In this document: in pieces, positions 7,673 through 16,800 of the stretch
How the letters are laid out: each line of letters opens with the position of its first letter
Numbering within the stretch: the stretch's first letter is position 1
Assembly (NCBI GenBank): GCA_963816725.1
Contig: CAWFMC010000008.1
Location: 568,293 to 632,292 of the forward strand
Direction: 5' to 3'
Origin: CAVSUB01 sp963816725
GTDB lineage: Bacteria > Acidobacteriota > Vicinamibacteria > Vicinamibacterales > 2-12-FULL-66-21
DNA: 64,000 bases
The notes under the pieces: model-generated
The model's input: only the letters and a program-made list of their open reading frames with translations
Told to the model about the DNA's origin: nothing
The model's database searches: none
Position numbers and translations under genes: made by a program

Positions 7673-10644
7673 TCACGCCCCGCATCATCAGGCTGCTGCG
7701 CCTTCCCGATCTGCAGACCCTGCACGTCACGGTCGCCCGCCTCGCGGCCGAGGGCGGACCCCTCGCCGCGCGCCGGTGCGCTGTGCTGGTGGCGACCCGC
7801 GGCGCGGCCGAGGCGCTGCGCCGGACGATCGAGAACCTGTCCCTCGTCGCGCCGGCCGCGGCCGTCGTGATGCCCGACATCCTGACGCGCGAGGACTTCT
7901 ACACGCGGCTCCATCGCGAGCTGCCCGAGGCACCGGCGCTGCTGTCCGAGTTCGAGCGTGAGGTACTCGTGCGCCGCGCCGCGCGCCTCGCCAGCGCCGC
8001 CGGCGTGCCGGCACCATTCCGGCTGCGCGCCGGGTTGATCGTCGAGATGCTCGCGCTCTACGACCAGCTGCGCCGCCATGGCCGCACGATCGATCAGTTC
8101 GAGCGACTGATGATCGAGAGCCTCGAGCCCGGCGCCGACAGCGACCGCGGTGCCGAGCGCCTGCTGCGCCAGACTCGTTTTCTCGTCGCCGTGTTCCGCG
8201 AGCTCGAACGGCGCGTGGCGGCGACCGGGCGGCTCGACGAGCATGGCCTGCGCGCCCGGTTGATCGCTGCGACCACCGCCGGACCGTACGCGCGCGTGAT
8301 CCTGACCATCGCCGATCAGTCGGCCGATCCGTGCGGCTTGTGGAGCGCCGATTACGCCCTGTTGTCGCAGATGTCCGGCGTTCACCACATCGACGCGCTC
8401 GCAACCGAGCAGGTGCTGGCGACCGGGCTACACCAGCGTCTGCACGAATTGTTTCCCGGGCTCGAAGAAGTACGCGTCGCGCCCGCGTCCGCGACGCCGG
8501 TGATCGCCGCGCCGCCCGTGCCGGACGATGGTCCCGGGCGGTGGTGGTTCGTGTCCCGCGATCGCGAGGAGGAGCTCGCCGACATGATCCGTGCGGCGGC
8601 ACCCGGCTCGCTTTCGGATCGGACCGCCGTCGTCTTCCAGCGTCCGCTCCCGTATCTCTACCTTGCGCGGACGGTGTTCGATGACGCGCGAGTGCCGTAT
8701 CAGGCGGCAGATGCCCGCCCGCTCGCCGCCGAGCCGTTCGCGGCCGCACTCGATCTCGCCTTCGAGGTCGGCATGTCGGAAGCGAGCCGTGCGCCGCTGA
8801 TCGATCTGCTGGCCTCGCCGCACTGGCGGTTCGTGGCGGATGACGTGCCGCTCGACGCGGCGGACGTCGCGGCGCTCGATGCCCACCTCCGGGAAATCAA
8901 ATATCTCGGGGGGTGGGATCGTCTCGAGAGCCTCGCCGCGTCGGACATGCTCGATTCTCCCGGCCGCCCCGGCAGCGCCCGAGTGCGCGCGCATCGCGCT
9001 TTGCGTGCCGCCGCCGGAGCGGCGCGGGAGCTCAAAGCGGGCATCGAAGCGCGCACCGCCTCCGAGCAGATTGCCGGATTGGTCGCCTTCATCACCCGGC
9101 ACGAACATCGTCCTGCAGCCGCGGACCCGACGGCCGCCGATCATGCCCGCGCCAGGGCGGCGATCCTCGGCGCGCTGAGCGCGCTGGCCGAGGCGCACGC
9201 CGCGCACGATGACGAAGCGCTGATGGTCACCGAGCTGGCCAACACAGTACGCCGCTGGATCGAGGGTCAGACGTTCTCGCCCCGGACCGGCAACGCCGGT
9301 GTCACCCTGCTCGACGCGCGCGCCGCGGCTTACGCCGATGTCGACGAGGTTCGGCTGGTGGGACTGGCCGACAGCGACTGGCCCGAGCGGGCGCGGCGCA
9401 ACATCTTCTACCCGATGTCGCTCCTCGGCCAGCTTGGATGGCCGAAGGAGATCGACCGGCTCACCGCCGCCAGGGCGCGGTTTCAGGATCTCCTGCGGCT
9501 GGCGCGCCGGCGGGTGTCGGTCTCGACGTTCACGCTCGAAGACGACGCCATCGTGTCGCCGTCGACGTTTCTCGAGGAGATCGCCGCGAGCGGGCTTGCG
9601 GTCGAGCGTCTCGCATCGGCAGGAGACGAAGAGATCCCGTTCGTGCAGGAAGCCCTGCGCGCCATGCCGGTCCTGGGCGGCACCGATCCGGAGTCGGCGC
9701 CGCTCGCGCTCGGCTCGATCGAGCGGGCCTGGCTCGAGATGCGGGTCGCTCGCATCGCCTCGACCGATCCCGGCTTCCACGGCGCGGCCGGCGCGCGCGC
9801 GGCGATTCAGTACGCCGTGAGCCACGTCGAGCGGTACCTGGATTGTCCATTCAAGTACTTCTCGAGTTACGTCCTGGGGCTCGAGGAGGAGCGCGACGAG
9901 GAGGCTGGGCTCAACCCGCGCGAGCGTGGACAGTTCCTCCATGACGTCTTCCAGCGCTTCTTCGTAGCCTGGGAGGTCGCGGGGCATCGCTCGATCACGC
10001 CGGACACCCTTCAGGCGGCGCTCGAGCTGTTTGAGAGCGTCGTCGAGACCCGCCTCGAGCAGTTTTCCGACGCGGATCGGGCGCTGGAGCGGACATACCT
10101 TCTCGGGTCGGCGGCGGCGTCCGGGCTGGCCGAGCGCGCCTTCGCCTTCGAGATCGAGCAGGGCGCCGGCGTCATCGAACGTTTGCTCGAGCACACCCTC
10201 GAAGGAGAGTTCACGCTCGAGGGCCCGGAGGGTGAGCCGGTTCGCATGCGGATCCGCGGGAAAGCCGATCGGATCGATCTCCTGGACGACGGGACGTTGC
10301 GGGTGGTGGACTACAAGCTCGGACGTGCGCCGAAACCGGTGCGGGCGCTGCAGCTCGCGGTCTACGGCGTGTGCGCGTCACAGCAGCTCGAACACCGTCG
10401 CGGCCGTGCGTGGCCGCTGTCGCGCGCCGGGTATCTCGCATTCAAGGAGAAGAACGCCTTCGTCTCGCTCGGCGGCAACTCCGGTCAGATCGGGCCGGCG
10501 GTCGCGGACGGGCAGCATCGGATGGTCGCCGCGGTGGCGGCGATCGAGCGTGGTGCGTTTCCCGTGGATCCCGACGAGCCGTACTTCTGTACGCGCTGCG
10601 GCTACGCCAGCGTCTGCCGGAAGGACTACGTTGGCGACGAGTAG
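7669..10644 (+). CDS. addB: AddB-like PD-(D/E)XK nuclease subunit
   Basis: A 991-residue protein, probably the AddB half of an AddAB helicase-nuclease that resects double-strand DNA ends before RecA loading. The N-terminal helicase-like half lacks a recognisable Walker A, so it is likely a non-translocating scaffold. The C-terminal nuclease is clear: RGKADRIDLLDDG and RVVDYKLGRAPK (near residues 865-885) give the D and D-x-K catalytic residues. A Cys in YLDCPFKYFSS plus FCTRCGYASVCRKD (near 973) forms the four-cysteine iron-sulfur staple seen in AddB nucleases. The start is a GTG overlapping the previous stop. The AddA-like gene overlaps its 3' end. Confidence 0.88.
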   Translation: MITPRIIRLLRLPDLQTLHVTVARLAAEGGPLAARRCAVLVATRGAAEALRRTIENLSLVAPAAAVVMPDILTREDFYTRLHRELPEAPALLSEFEREVLVRRAARLASAAGVPAPFRLRAGLIVEMLALYDQLRRHGRTIDQFERLMIESLEPGADSDRGAERLLRQTRFLVAVFRELERRVAATGRLDEHGLRARLIAATTAGPYARVILTIADQSADPCGLWSADYALLSQMSGVHHIDALATEQVLATGLHQRLHELFPGLEEVRVAPASATPVIAAPPVPDDGPGRWWFVSRDREEELADMIRAAAPGSLSDRTAVVFQRPLPYLYLARTVFDDARVPYQAADARPLAAEPFAAALDLAFEVGMSEASRAPLIDLLASPHWRFVADDVPLDAADVAALDAHLREIKYLGGWDRLESLAASDMLDSPGRPGSARVRAHRALRAAAGAARELKAGIEARTASEQIAGLVAFITRHEHRPAAADPTAADHARARAAILGALSALAEAHAAHDDEALMVTELANTVRRWIEGQTFSPRTGNAGVTLLDARAAAYADVDEVRLVGLADSDWPERARRNIFYPMSLLGQLGWPKEIDRLTAARARFQDLLRLARRRVSVSTFTLEDDAIVSPSTFLEEIAASGLAVERLASAGDEEIPFVQEALRAMPVLGGTDPESAPLALGSIERAWLEMRVARIASTDPGFHGAAGARAAIQYAVSHVERYLDCPFKYFSSYVLGLEEERDEEAGLNPRERGQFLHDVFQRFFVAWEVAGHRSITPDTLQAALELFESVVETRLEQFSDADRALERTYLLGSAAASGLAERAFAFEIEQGAGVIERLLEHTLEGEFTLEGPEGEPVRMRIRGKADRIDLLDDGTLRVVDYKLGRAPKPVRALQLAVYGVCASQQLEHRRGRAWPLSRAGYLAFKEKNAFVSLGGNSGQIGPAVADGQHRMVAAVAAIERGAFPVDPDEPYFCTRCGYASVCRKDYVGDE

Positions 10645-13600
10645 CCGCGGCAGCCGGTCCTCGTCGGACCAGCCCTCCCTCTTCGACGCGCCTGCCGACC
10701 CGGCACCGGACGCTTCCGTCGCGGCGCCCGCCGCAGCGGTTCCGATCGATGACCCGATCGTGGCGGCCGCGGCCGCCGCGGTGCTGATCCCCGAGGAACC
10801 CGCACCCGGAGCGCCGGCTTCGGCGGACGCGGCCGACCCCGACGAGGCGGCACGCCGCTTCGCCGTGGATCCCCTGAACAACGTCGTCCTCGAGGCTTCC
10901 GCGGGCACGGGCAAGACATCGGTGCTCGTGTCGCGCTATCTGAACCTGCTGCGCGCCGGCGTCGAGCCGGCGAACATCCTGGCGATGACGTTCACGCGTA
11001 AGGCCGCCACCGAGATGCGCGAGCGCATCGTCACGGAACTGCGCGTTGCGGCCGAGCGATCGGAGCTCGATCGCCGGCGCTGGGTGGAGCTGCGCGATCG
11101 CCTCGGCGAGATTGCAATCAGCACCATCGACGCGTTCTGTCTGTCGCTGCTGCGTGAGTTCCCGCTCGAGGCGGACGTCGATCCGGGCTTCGAGATGGCC
11201 GACGAAACCGAGGTGCCGCGGCTGGTCGAAGAGTCGCTGGATCAGGCGCTGCGGATCCTCACGGGCCTCGCCCGCAACGAGCCGGACATCGCGCTGGTGC
11301 TGGCCCAGCTCGGGTTGTCGCGAACGCGTGAAGGGCTGGCGGCGCTGCTGGATCGCCGGCTGGTGGCGTGGGGCGCACTCGATCGGTTCCTCCAGCGCGG
11401 CCCGGCCGACCTGACCGCCGGGGTGGTCTGCCGCCGGACGTTGACGGCGCTCTGGGACACGTTGCGGTCGGTCCCTGGCGGTCAGGCGCGCTTCCTCGAG
11501 GAGGGCCCCATCGCCCACCCGCGGTACCAACTGCTGCTCCGCGAGATCCGCCGGCTGTCCGCGGTGGAGCAGCCGAGCGATGCCGAGGTCCGTGGGCTGA
11601 TCGAGCGCATCTCGGCGCACTTCCTGACGGGCGACGGCCGGCCGCGCGCGACCGGCGCGATCCATCCCTACAAGGCGGAGCACTATCCGTCTGCGGACGC
11701 GGCCCGCCGGCATCGCCAGGCGGTCTCGCAGCTCGGCCCCGCGATCGAACGGGTGGTGTCGGGCTTCGCCCGCGATCTCAACGCGATCATGGCGCGCGGC
11801 ATCAAGCGCATGTTCGGAATCGCGCTCTCGCAATATCGGCGGGCGCTCGACGAGCGCTCGGTGCTGGATTTTTCGGACGTGCTCCAACGCGCCCTCGACC
11901 TGCTGCGCCAGATGGACGAGTTCGCGCAGAGCCGCTACCGTCTCGAATCGCGGTATCACCATGTGCTGGTGGACGAGTTCCAGGACACCAGCCGCGCCCA
12001 ATGGGAGCTGGTGTCGCTGCTGGTCCAGTCCTGGGGTGAAGGCCTCGGGCTCGCGACCCGCCCGTCCGTCTTCATCGTCGGCGATCGAAAGCAGTCGATT
12101 TACCGCTTCAGGGACGCGGAGGTCGCCGTCCTGCACGAGGCCAGCCGTTACATCGAGGCGCTGCGGCCGTCGGGCAGCCCCCGGCGTTCGATCGCGCGCA
12201 GCTTCCGCGCGGTACCTACGCTGCTCGCCTTCGTCAACGACGCGTTCACGGAGATGTCGCAGCCCGGAGCACGCGCCGACGAGTTCACCTACGGGCCGGG
12301 CGATCACTTTCCGATCGACCTCTCGAGCGACCGGCGGCGGGGTCCCGCGCTGGGCCTTGCGGTGGCGAACGATCCCGTGGTCTCCGCCGCCGCGGTCGCG
12401 GCGGAGATCGCACGGATCCTGCGCGAGGACACGGTCCGGGATCGCCGCACCGGCGTCGCCAGGGCGGCGACACCGGGGGACATCGCGATCCTCTTCCGAT
12501 CGCGAGCGAGTCATCGCGAGTTCGAGCACGAGCTCGAACGCCTCGGGATTCCGACCTACGTCTACAAGGGTCTAGGCTTCTTCGACGCCGACGAAACCAA
12601 GGACGTCGTCGCGCTGGTCCGCTACCTGGCCCGTCCGAGCTCGGACCTGCGGGCCGCCGCGCTCCTGCGATCCCGCTTCGTGCGCCTCTCGGATGCGGCT
12701 CTGGCGCAGCTCGCCCCAGGCCTCGCGATCGCGCTCTCGGGCGCCGAGCCGCCCGCGGCGGTCAGCGGGCTGGCCGATGCCGATCGCCGTGCGTTCCTGC
12801 ACGCGCGGACGCAGGTCGCGAGCTGGCTGCCGCGCGTCGACCGCGTAGCCCCGGCGGACCTCCTCGAGCAGCTGCTGCACGAGACGGCCTACGCCTACGA
12901 GCTGCGCGGACCGCGACGGCATCAGGCGTGGGAGAACCTCAAGAAGATCCGCGGCATGATCCGGCGAATCCAGAATCGCGGCTACGCCACGCTGCCGCGG
13001 ATCGCCGAGCACATCGACGCGCTCACCGCCGGCGACGAATCGAACGCGGTGATCGAAGCGCTCGACGCAGTCAACCTGATGACTGTCCACGCCTCCAAGG
13101 GGCTCGAATTCCCGATCGTGTTCGTGGTGAACATGGCGAAGGGCGCGACCGGCCCGCCGAAGCCGATTCGGGTCATCGCCGGCGGCGACGGCGAGGCGTC
13201 GGTGTCCGTCGGGCCATTCGTCTCGGAGCTGGACGAAGCCGACCGCGCGCGTGAGAAACACGAGACGCGACGCCTGCTCTATGTCGCGTTCACCCGGGCC
13301 CGCGACCGGCTGTATCTCGCATCAGCGTTGAAGGAGGGGGCGCTGGTCCCCGGGCGTGGCAGCCTCGCTGAGGTGCTGCCGGACTCCCTCAAGGGCCTGT
13401 TCGTGCGCGCCGACGGCGTGCTGCCCGACATGGACACGGTCGCCTGGACCGGGGCTTCCGGACGCACCTTCGAGTTCCGTGTCTGCCGTGCAGCTCCGGT
13501 CGAAGCCGGCACCGCTCCCGCGGTTGCCGAGCATCGTCACCGGGCCACGTCCGTGCGCCTGCGAGTCCCGCTCGCCGCCGAAAACACGACGCCTTCACGC

Positions 13601-14122
13601 AGCGCAGTCTCCGTCACGGCCGACCCGACCGCGCAGGCAGGCGACGCGCCTGAGGAATCAGCGCGCGAGCGCGTGACGGGCCGGCTCGTGCACCGGCTCT
13701 TCCAATATGGCGGAGATGGTGACGAGGGTCAGGGCGGACTCGAGAGCCGTGCCTTCGAGCGCGCACGATCGCTGCTGACCCTCGAGGAGCGGGTCGCGGT
13801 CGACGACCTCGACGAGGTGGTGCGGGACGCGGTCACCGCATGGCAGGCCATGCGGGCGCAACCTGAGGTGACGGCAGTGCTCGGCGGTGGGGACGTACAT
13901 CACGAGGTGCCCTTCTCGATCGATGACGCAGCCTCCGGGCGGATTCTGCGGGGCACGATTGACTGCCTCGTTCAGTCGTATGACGGATCGGTCATCGTGA
14001 TCGAATTCAAGACGGGCAAGCCGCGGCCATCGCACGAACGCCAGCTTTCGATCTACGTACGCGCCGCACAGCGCATGTTCCCCGGTACCCCCGTCAGCGG
14101 GCGGCTGATCTACGCGTCCTGA
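10631..14122 (+). CDS. addA: AddA-like UvrD-family helicase-nuclease subunit
   Basis: About 1163 residues. The chosen start is the TTG at 10631, five bases after a GGAAGGA Shine-Dalgarno; this overlaps the end of addB by 14 bases. The frame is open further upstream but only as antiframe sequence. A Pro/Ala-rich linker of about 70 residues leads to the SF1 helicase: Walker A LEASAGTGKTSVLVSR (near 85-100), TFTRKAATEMRERI, Walker B VLVDEFQDTS, GDRKQSIYRFRDA, and motifs V/VI TVHASKGLEFPIVF and RLLYVAFTRARDRLY. A C-terminal PD-(D/E)XK nuclease follows: GTIDCLV and VIVIEFKTGK (near 1107-1125). With addB this should make a dual-nuclease end-resection machine in the cytoplasm. Confidence 0.9.
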   Translation: MATSSRGSRSSSDQPSLFDAPADPAPDASVAAPAAAVPIDDPIVAAAAAAVLIPEEPAPGAPASADAADPDEAARRFAVDPLNNVVLEASAGTGKTSVLVSRYLNLLRAGVEPANILAMTFTRKAATEMRERIVTELRVAAERSELDRRRWVELRDRLGEIAISTIDAFCLSLLREFPLEADVDPGFEMADETEVPRLVEESLDQALRILTGLARNEPDIALVLAQLGLSRTREGLAALLDRRLVAWGALDRFLQRGPADLTAGVVCRRTLTALWDTLRSVPGGQARFLEEGPIAHPRYQLLLREIRRLSAVEQPSDAEVRGLIERISAHFLTGDGRPRATGAIHPYKAEHYPSADAARRHRQAVSQLGPAIERVVSGFARDLNAIMARGIKRMFGIALSQYRRALDERSVLDFSDVLQRALDLLRQMDEFAQSRYRLESRYHHVLVDEFQDTSRAQWELVSLLVQSWGEGLGLATRPSVFIVGDRKQSIYRFRDAEVAVLHEASRYIEALRPSGSPRRSIARSFRAVPTLLAFVNDAFTEMSQPGARADEFTYGPGDHFPIDLSSDRRRGPALGLAVANDPVVSAAAVAAEIARILREDTVRDRRTGVARAATPGDIAILFRSRASHREFEHELERLGIPTYVYKGLGFFDADETKDVVALVRYLARPSSDLRAAALLRSRFVRLSDAALAQLAPGLAIALSGAEPPAAVSGLADADRRAFLHARTQVASWLPRVDRVAPADLLEQLLHETAYAYELRGPRRHQAWENLKKIRGMIRRIQNRGYATLPRIAEHIDALTAGDESNAVIEALDAVNLMTVHASKGLEFPIVFVVNMAKGATGPPKPIRVIAGGDGEASVSVGPFVSELDEADRAREKHETRRLLYVAFTRARDRLYLASALKEGALVPGRGSLAEVLPDSLKGLFVRADGVLPDMDTVAWTGASGRTFEFRVCRAAPVEAGTAPAVAEHRHRATSVRLRVPLAAENTTPSRSAVSVTADPTAQAGDAPEESARERVTGRLVHRLFQYGGDGDEGQGGLESRAFERARSLLTLEERVAVDDLDEVVRDAVTAWQAMRAQPEVTAVLGGGDVHHEVPFSIDDAASGRILRGTIDCLVQSYDGSVIVIEFKTGKPRPSHERQLSIYVRAAQRMFPGTPVSGRLIYAS

Positions 14123-14474
14123 GCGCTCTACGTTAACGGAAAGAACGCGCGCTTCCGATCCCCTGGGAAGCCGATGACGCACCCCGCCCCGCCGTAGGTG
14201 ACTCCGGTGGCACCCGGGTTTCCGGCGTAACCCGTGCGGCCTGAGCTATTTGACGGATTGGAGCGGCCAGGGGACGGCGCGCCGTCGGACCTGTACTCCG
14301 ATCCGGTCAACGGCCCCGGCCTCGCATCCGCGCCCCATCAGTCGAGCTAATTGTCGGCGGTTCATCGATTTGCCGTGCCGGCAGGAACCAAATTCGCACG
14401 ACCGCGGTCTAAGTTATCGAGCGGCTCCGTTATTGCAAGCAGAGTCCTAACGGTAGCCGACGCGGAGGTGCGGG
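14123..14474. other. Intergenic stretch with no recognised gene
   Basis: About 350 bases between addA and a small hypothetical gene. A 60-residue minus-strand frame (14128-14310) ends in VIGFPGDRKRAFFPLT but lacks a ribosome site and recognisable features. I see no RNA gene, clear terminator or strong promoter here. Confidence 0.4.
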
Positions 14475-14735
14475 ATGACAGTTCCTGCTGGTGGATATCA
14501 GTCGCCGAGCCCGGTGACGCGTACGACGACGGTGTTCGAGCTCGAGGCCCTTGAAGGGCTGCCGTGCGGCTGCGTCGCGGCGGCGTACCGCGCCCGTCCC
14601 TGGGACGTGGCGGTCATTTCGCTCGAGGCCAAGGGGCCGCATTGCATCCTCGCTGGGCATACCAGTGGACAGGTGCTGCGGCTCGGCGATCCGTCCGAGT
14701 TCGATGAGGCGGACGACGAGGAGATTGACGAGTAA
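14475..14735 (+). CDS. Hypothetical small acidic-tailed protein
   Basis: An 86-residue protein with a strong Shine-Dalgarno (GGAGGTG) just before its ATG. The body contains LEALEGLPCGCVAAAYRA, ISLEAKGPHCIL and GQVLRLGDPSEF, with three cysteines in two clusters; the last ten residues are almost all Asp/Glu. I do not recognise the family. There is no signal peptide. A hairpin that could end transcription follows the stop directly, so it is probably a one-gene unit. Confidence 0.65.
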   Translation: MTVPAGGYQSPSPVTRTTTVFELEALEGLPCGCVAAAYRARPWDVAVISLEAKGPHCILAGHTSGQVLRLGDPSEFDEADDEEIDE

Positions 14736-14742
14736 ACCTGCC

Positions 14743-14765
14743 GGCGCCGCGCTCGCGGCGGCGCC
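14743..14765 (+). terminator. Candidate hairpin terminator after the 86-residue gene
   Basis: Perfect 8-bp arms GGCGCCGC and GCGGCGCC enclose a 7-base loop, starting 7 bases after the stop codon, followed by CTTCTTC. The stem is strong but the T-run is weak, so it may work with Rho or only stabilise the transcript. Confidence 0.45.
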
Positions 14766-14873
14766 CTTCTTCAAGTCCTCGACGGCCGCACCATTCGCTG
14801 TTGAGGGATCGATTCGCCCACCCACGAACCGACTTCGGTCCTCCAACTCGCGTCGATTGCCGCAAGATCTTCA

Positions 14874-14902
14874 TTGCTACGGGAAAGTGGTACCCGTACA
14901 AT
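14874..14902 (+). promoter_or_regulatory. Candidate housekeeping promoter for the zinc-ribbon gene
   Basis: A -35-like TTGCTA (14874-14879) and a -10 TACAAT (14897-14902) are separated by exactly 17 bases. Transcription would begin near 14909, about 28 bases before the ATG at 14937, leaving room for the GAGGAG ribosome site. It is among the best sigma-70-like matches I found in the window. Confidence 0.55.
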
Positions 14903-14936
14903 TCGAAGGTTTGCGATTGAGAGGAGTTCAGCTTAG

Positions 14937-15161
14937 ATGGCTTTGACCTGTCCCAACTGCGGGAACGACCGGAATTTTCTGGTCAAGACCCTGCAGATGC
15001 ACGTCGTCCAGGTGCGCGACGACGCCCGCGTCGAGGCGAACGAAGAAGGCCGCCCGGCGGTGATCGAAGTGCTGTGCGACGAGTGCGAGAAGGAGCTCAG
15101 CATCTCGGAGTTCGAAGAAAACGTGCGGAACGAACTGCTGCTGACGCTCGGCGCGCGCTGA
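14937..15161 (+). CDS. Small zinc-ribbon protein
   Basis: A 74-residue protein preceded by GAGGAG at a good distance. Two pairs of cysteines, CPNCGNDRNF near the start and CDECEKEL near residue 50, form a probable four-Cys zinc ribbon. Between them lies a beta segment (LVKTLQMHVVQVRDDARVE). The function is unknown; such ribbons often bind nucleic acid or protein. It is tail-to-tail, 16 bases apart, with a second tiny zinc-ribbon gene on the other strand. Confidence 0.8.
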   Translation: MALTCPNCGNDRNFLVKTLQMHVVQVRDDARVEANEEGRPAVIEVLCDECEKELSISEFEENVRNELLLTLGAR

Positions 15162-15177
15162 TCGCGCCGTCGCTTCG

Positions 15178-15339
15178 CTACTCCTCGCTCGCGTCGACCT
15201 CTTCGAAGTAATCGCACTCCGGGCAGACCCACTCGCGAACCTGCCGCACGTCCAGCTGACCCTCTGGCCCGACGGCGGAGGTGCGGAACTCCCGCGTGGT
15301 CAGCCGCATCGTTTCGCCACACAGCGGACATTCCTTCAT
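15178..15339 (-). CDS. Very small zinc-ribbon protein (53 residues)
   Basis: Reading the minus strand from 15339 gives MKECPLCGETMRLTTREF and later REWVCPECDYFEEVDASEE before a stop. The CPLC and CPEC pairs are 33 residues apart and should bind one zinc, leaving an acidic C-terminus. The start has a poor ribosome site (CCGGAGACGCC upstream contains GGAG at an acceptable distance). The cysteine pattern and sensible composition make it convincing despite its size. The role is unknown. Confidence 0.75.
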   Translation of the reverse strand: MKECPLCGETMRLTTREFRTSAVGPEGQLDVRQVREWVCPECDYFEEVDASEE

Positions 15340-15428
15340 GGCGTCTCCGGCCGGCGCGTCTGTCTTCCTTGACAGACCCCGGATCGGCTCCTATCGTAGC
15401 TGAGGGACCGGCGTACCGGTCAGCCTGC

Positions 15429-16040
15429 ATGCGTGACTATTACGACGTTTTGGGCGTGTCGCCGGGCGCTGGCGCTGATGAGATCAAGCGCGCGTACCGG
15501 CAGCTGGCGCGGCGGTATCACCCCGATATCTCGGGAGATGACCGCGCCGCGGTATTCCTGGAGGTGTCGCGCGCCTACGACGTGCTGAGCGATCCGGCGC
15601 GGCGACGCTCGTACGACAGCGGTCAGCGATCCTCTGATCACGGGGCCGGGCCGGCGCGGGCGGAATGGCTGACCGATGAAGTCGATATCGATTTTCCGTC
15701 AGTCGCGAGCGTGCTGGACCGGATGCGGCAGTCGTTCTTCGGTAGTGTGCCGGGGCGGGGGCTGCGCGCCGAGATCGTGCTGAGTCCCCAGGAAGCCTTT
15801 TGGGGCACCACCGTGCCGCTCGACGTGCCGCTGCGCCGCACCTGCGGCCGGTGCGGCGGCCGCGGCGAGACGTGGCAGGAATGGTGTGCGCCCTGCGGCG
15901 GAGGTGGCGAAGTCGCCTCGTCGCACGAGTTGAAGCTGCGGGTGCCGGCCGGCGTCCGCGAAGGGGCGCGGTTCCGCTTCAGCGTCATGCCCCCGGGAGC
16001 CCCGTATACGCTGGTCGAAGTGCACGTGAGCATCCGCTGA
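15429..16040 (+). CDS. J-domain protein, DnaJ-like with a reduced zinc region
   Basis: A 203-residue co-chaperone-like protein. The J domain begins at the chosen ATG (MRDYYDVLGVSPGAGADEIK) and carries the HPD tripeptide in RRYHPDISGD near residue 31, needed to stimulate DnaK ATPase. After a linker, a shortened DnaJ C-terminal region follows: SPQEAFWGTTVPLDVPL, then only two CxxCxGxG-like motifs (CGRCGGRG and CAPCGGGG) instead of four, then a beta domain (RVPAGVREGARFRF). It probably works with DnaK on selected clients. No dnaK or grpE is nearby. Confidence 0.85.
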   Translation: MRDYYDVLGVSPGAGADEIKRAYRQLARRYHPDISGDDRAAVFLEVSRAYDVLSDPARRRSYDSGQRSSDHGAGPARAEWLTDEVDIDFPSVASVLDRMRQSFFGSVPGRGLRAEIVLSPQEAFWGTTVPLDVPLRRTCGRCGGRGETWQEWCAPCGGGGEVASSHELKLRVPAGVREGARFRFSVMPPGAPYTLVEVHVSIR

Positions 16041-16049
16041 CGGCGGCCG

Positions 16050-16430
16050 GTGCGTTCCCATCTCCACCTGCTCAGCGTTCTGCAGCTCACGTGGGGGGGC
16101 ATCATGCTGATGCTGGGCGTCTCGATGCTCCTGCTGTCGGTGGGTGCCGCGGCCGTCGGCTGGACCTCGCCGGGAGCGGAGATCAGCGCCGCGCTGACGT
16201 GGTTCGCGTTTGCGATTTTCGCCGCCGCGCTGCTGGCCGGCGGCGTGGCCAACGCATGGGCGGGGCGCGCGCTCCAGCGCCGTCAGCCGAAGGGGCGAAC
16301 GGCGACGCTCGGGCTCGCGGTCCCGAACCTCTTCGTCCTGCCATTCGGCACTGCCCTGGGCATCTACGCGCTGTGGGTGCTGCTCCACAACGAGACGCGC
16401 GGCTTTTTCGAGCCGTCTCCACAAGGCTGA
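16050..16430 (+). CDS. Hypothetical membrane protein
   Basis: A 126-residue protein with GTG as the probable start, 9 bases after the J-domain gene. Three hydrophobic segments are seen: TWGGIMLMLGVSMLLLSVGA, LTWFAFAIFAAALLAGGVA and LFVLPFGTALGIYALWVLL, the first two separated by a short loop. A basic loop (RALQRRQPKGR) probably faces the cytoplasm. I recognise no functional residues. Its tight spacing with the genes on either side suggests one transcript. Confidence 0.65.
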   Translation: MRSHLHLLSVLQLTWGGIMLMLGVSMLLLSVGAAAVGWTSPGAEISAALTWFAFAIFAAALLAGGVANAWAGRALQRRQPKGRTATLGLAVPNLFVLPFGTALGIYALWVLLHNETRGFFEPSPQG

Positions 16431-16439
16431 CACCCGACC

Positions 16440-16778
16440 ATGCCTGACAACACCGACCGCACCAGCCTCGGGCTCGACGCCAACGTCGTCGCGACGTTGG
16501 CCTATTTCCTGGGCTGGATCTCGGGTGCGATCCTGCTGGTCACCGAGCGCCAGAATCGGTTCGTCCGTTTCCACGCCCTGCAGTCGGTGATCGTGTTCGG
16601 GATACTGTCGCTGGCGTGGTTCCTGTTCCTCTCGATCCCGCTCCTCGGCTGGCTGATCTCCTTCATCCTGATTCCGCCGGTGTCGGCGATCGTGTGGCTG
16701 CTGCTGATGTTCAAGGCCTACCAGGGCGAGCGATTCAAGCTGCCCATCGTCGGCGACATCGCCGAGCAGCGATCGTAA
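16440..16778 (+). CDS. DUF4870-type membrane protein
   Basis: A 112-residue inner-membrane protein of the DUF4870 / Tic20-like kind. Its features are NVVATLAYFLGWISGAILLV, the loop ERQNRFVRFHALQS that is typical of the family, and two or three further hydrophobic helices ending near MFKAYQGERFKLPIVGDIA. The family's function is not settled. It lies 9 bases after the preceding membrane gene. Confidence 0.8.
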   Translation: MPDNTDRTSLGLDANVVATLAYFLGWISGAILLVTERQNRFVRFHALQSVIVFGILSLAWFLFLSIPLLGWLISFILIPPVSAIVWLLLMFKAYQGERFKLPIVGDIAEQRS

Positions 16779-16800
16779 GGGGACCCGGGACTCTGGACCG

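Noticed and set aside
10442..12529. Long minus-strand frame across addB/addA
   Set aside because: Antisense to clear helicase motifs, no start signal, biased composition.
14128..14310. 60-residue minus-strand frame after addA
   Set aside because: No ribosome site and no recognisable domain; kept only as a remark in the intergenic entry.
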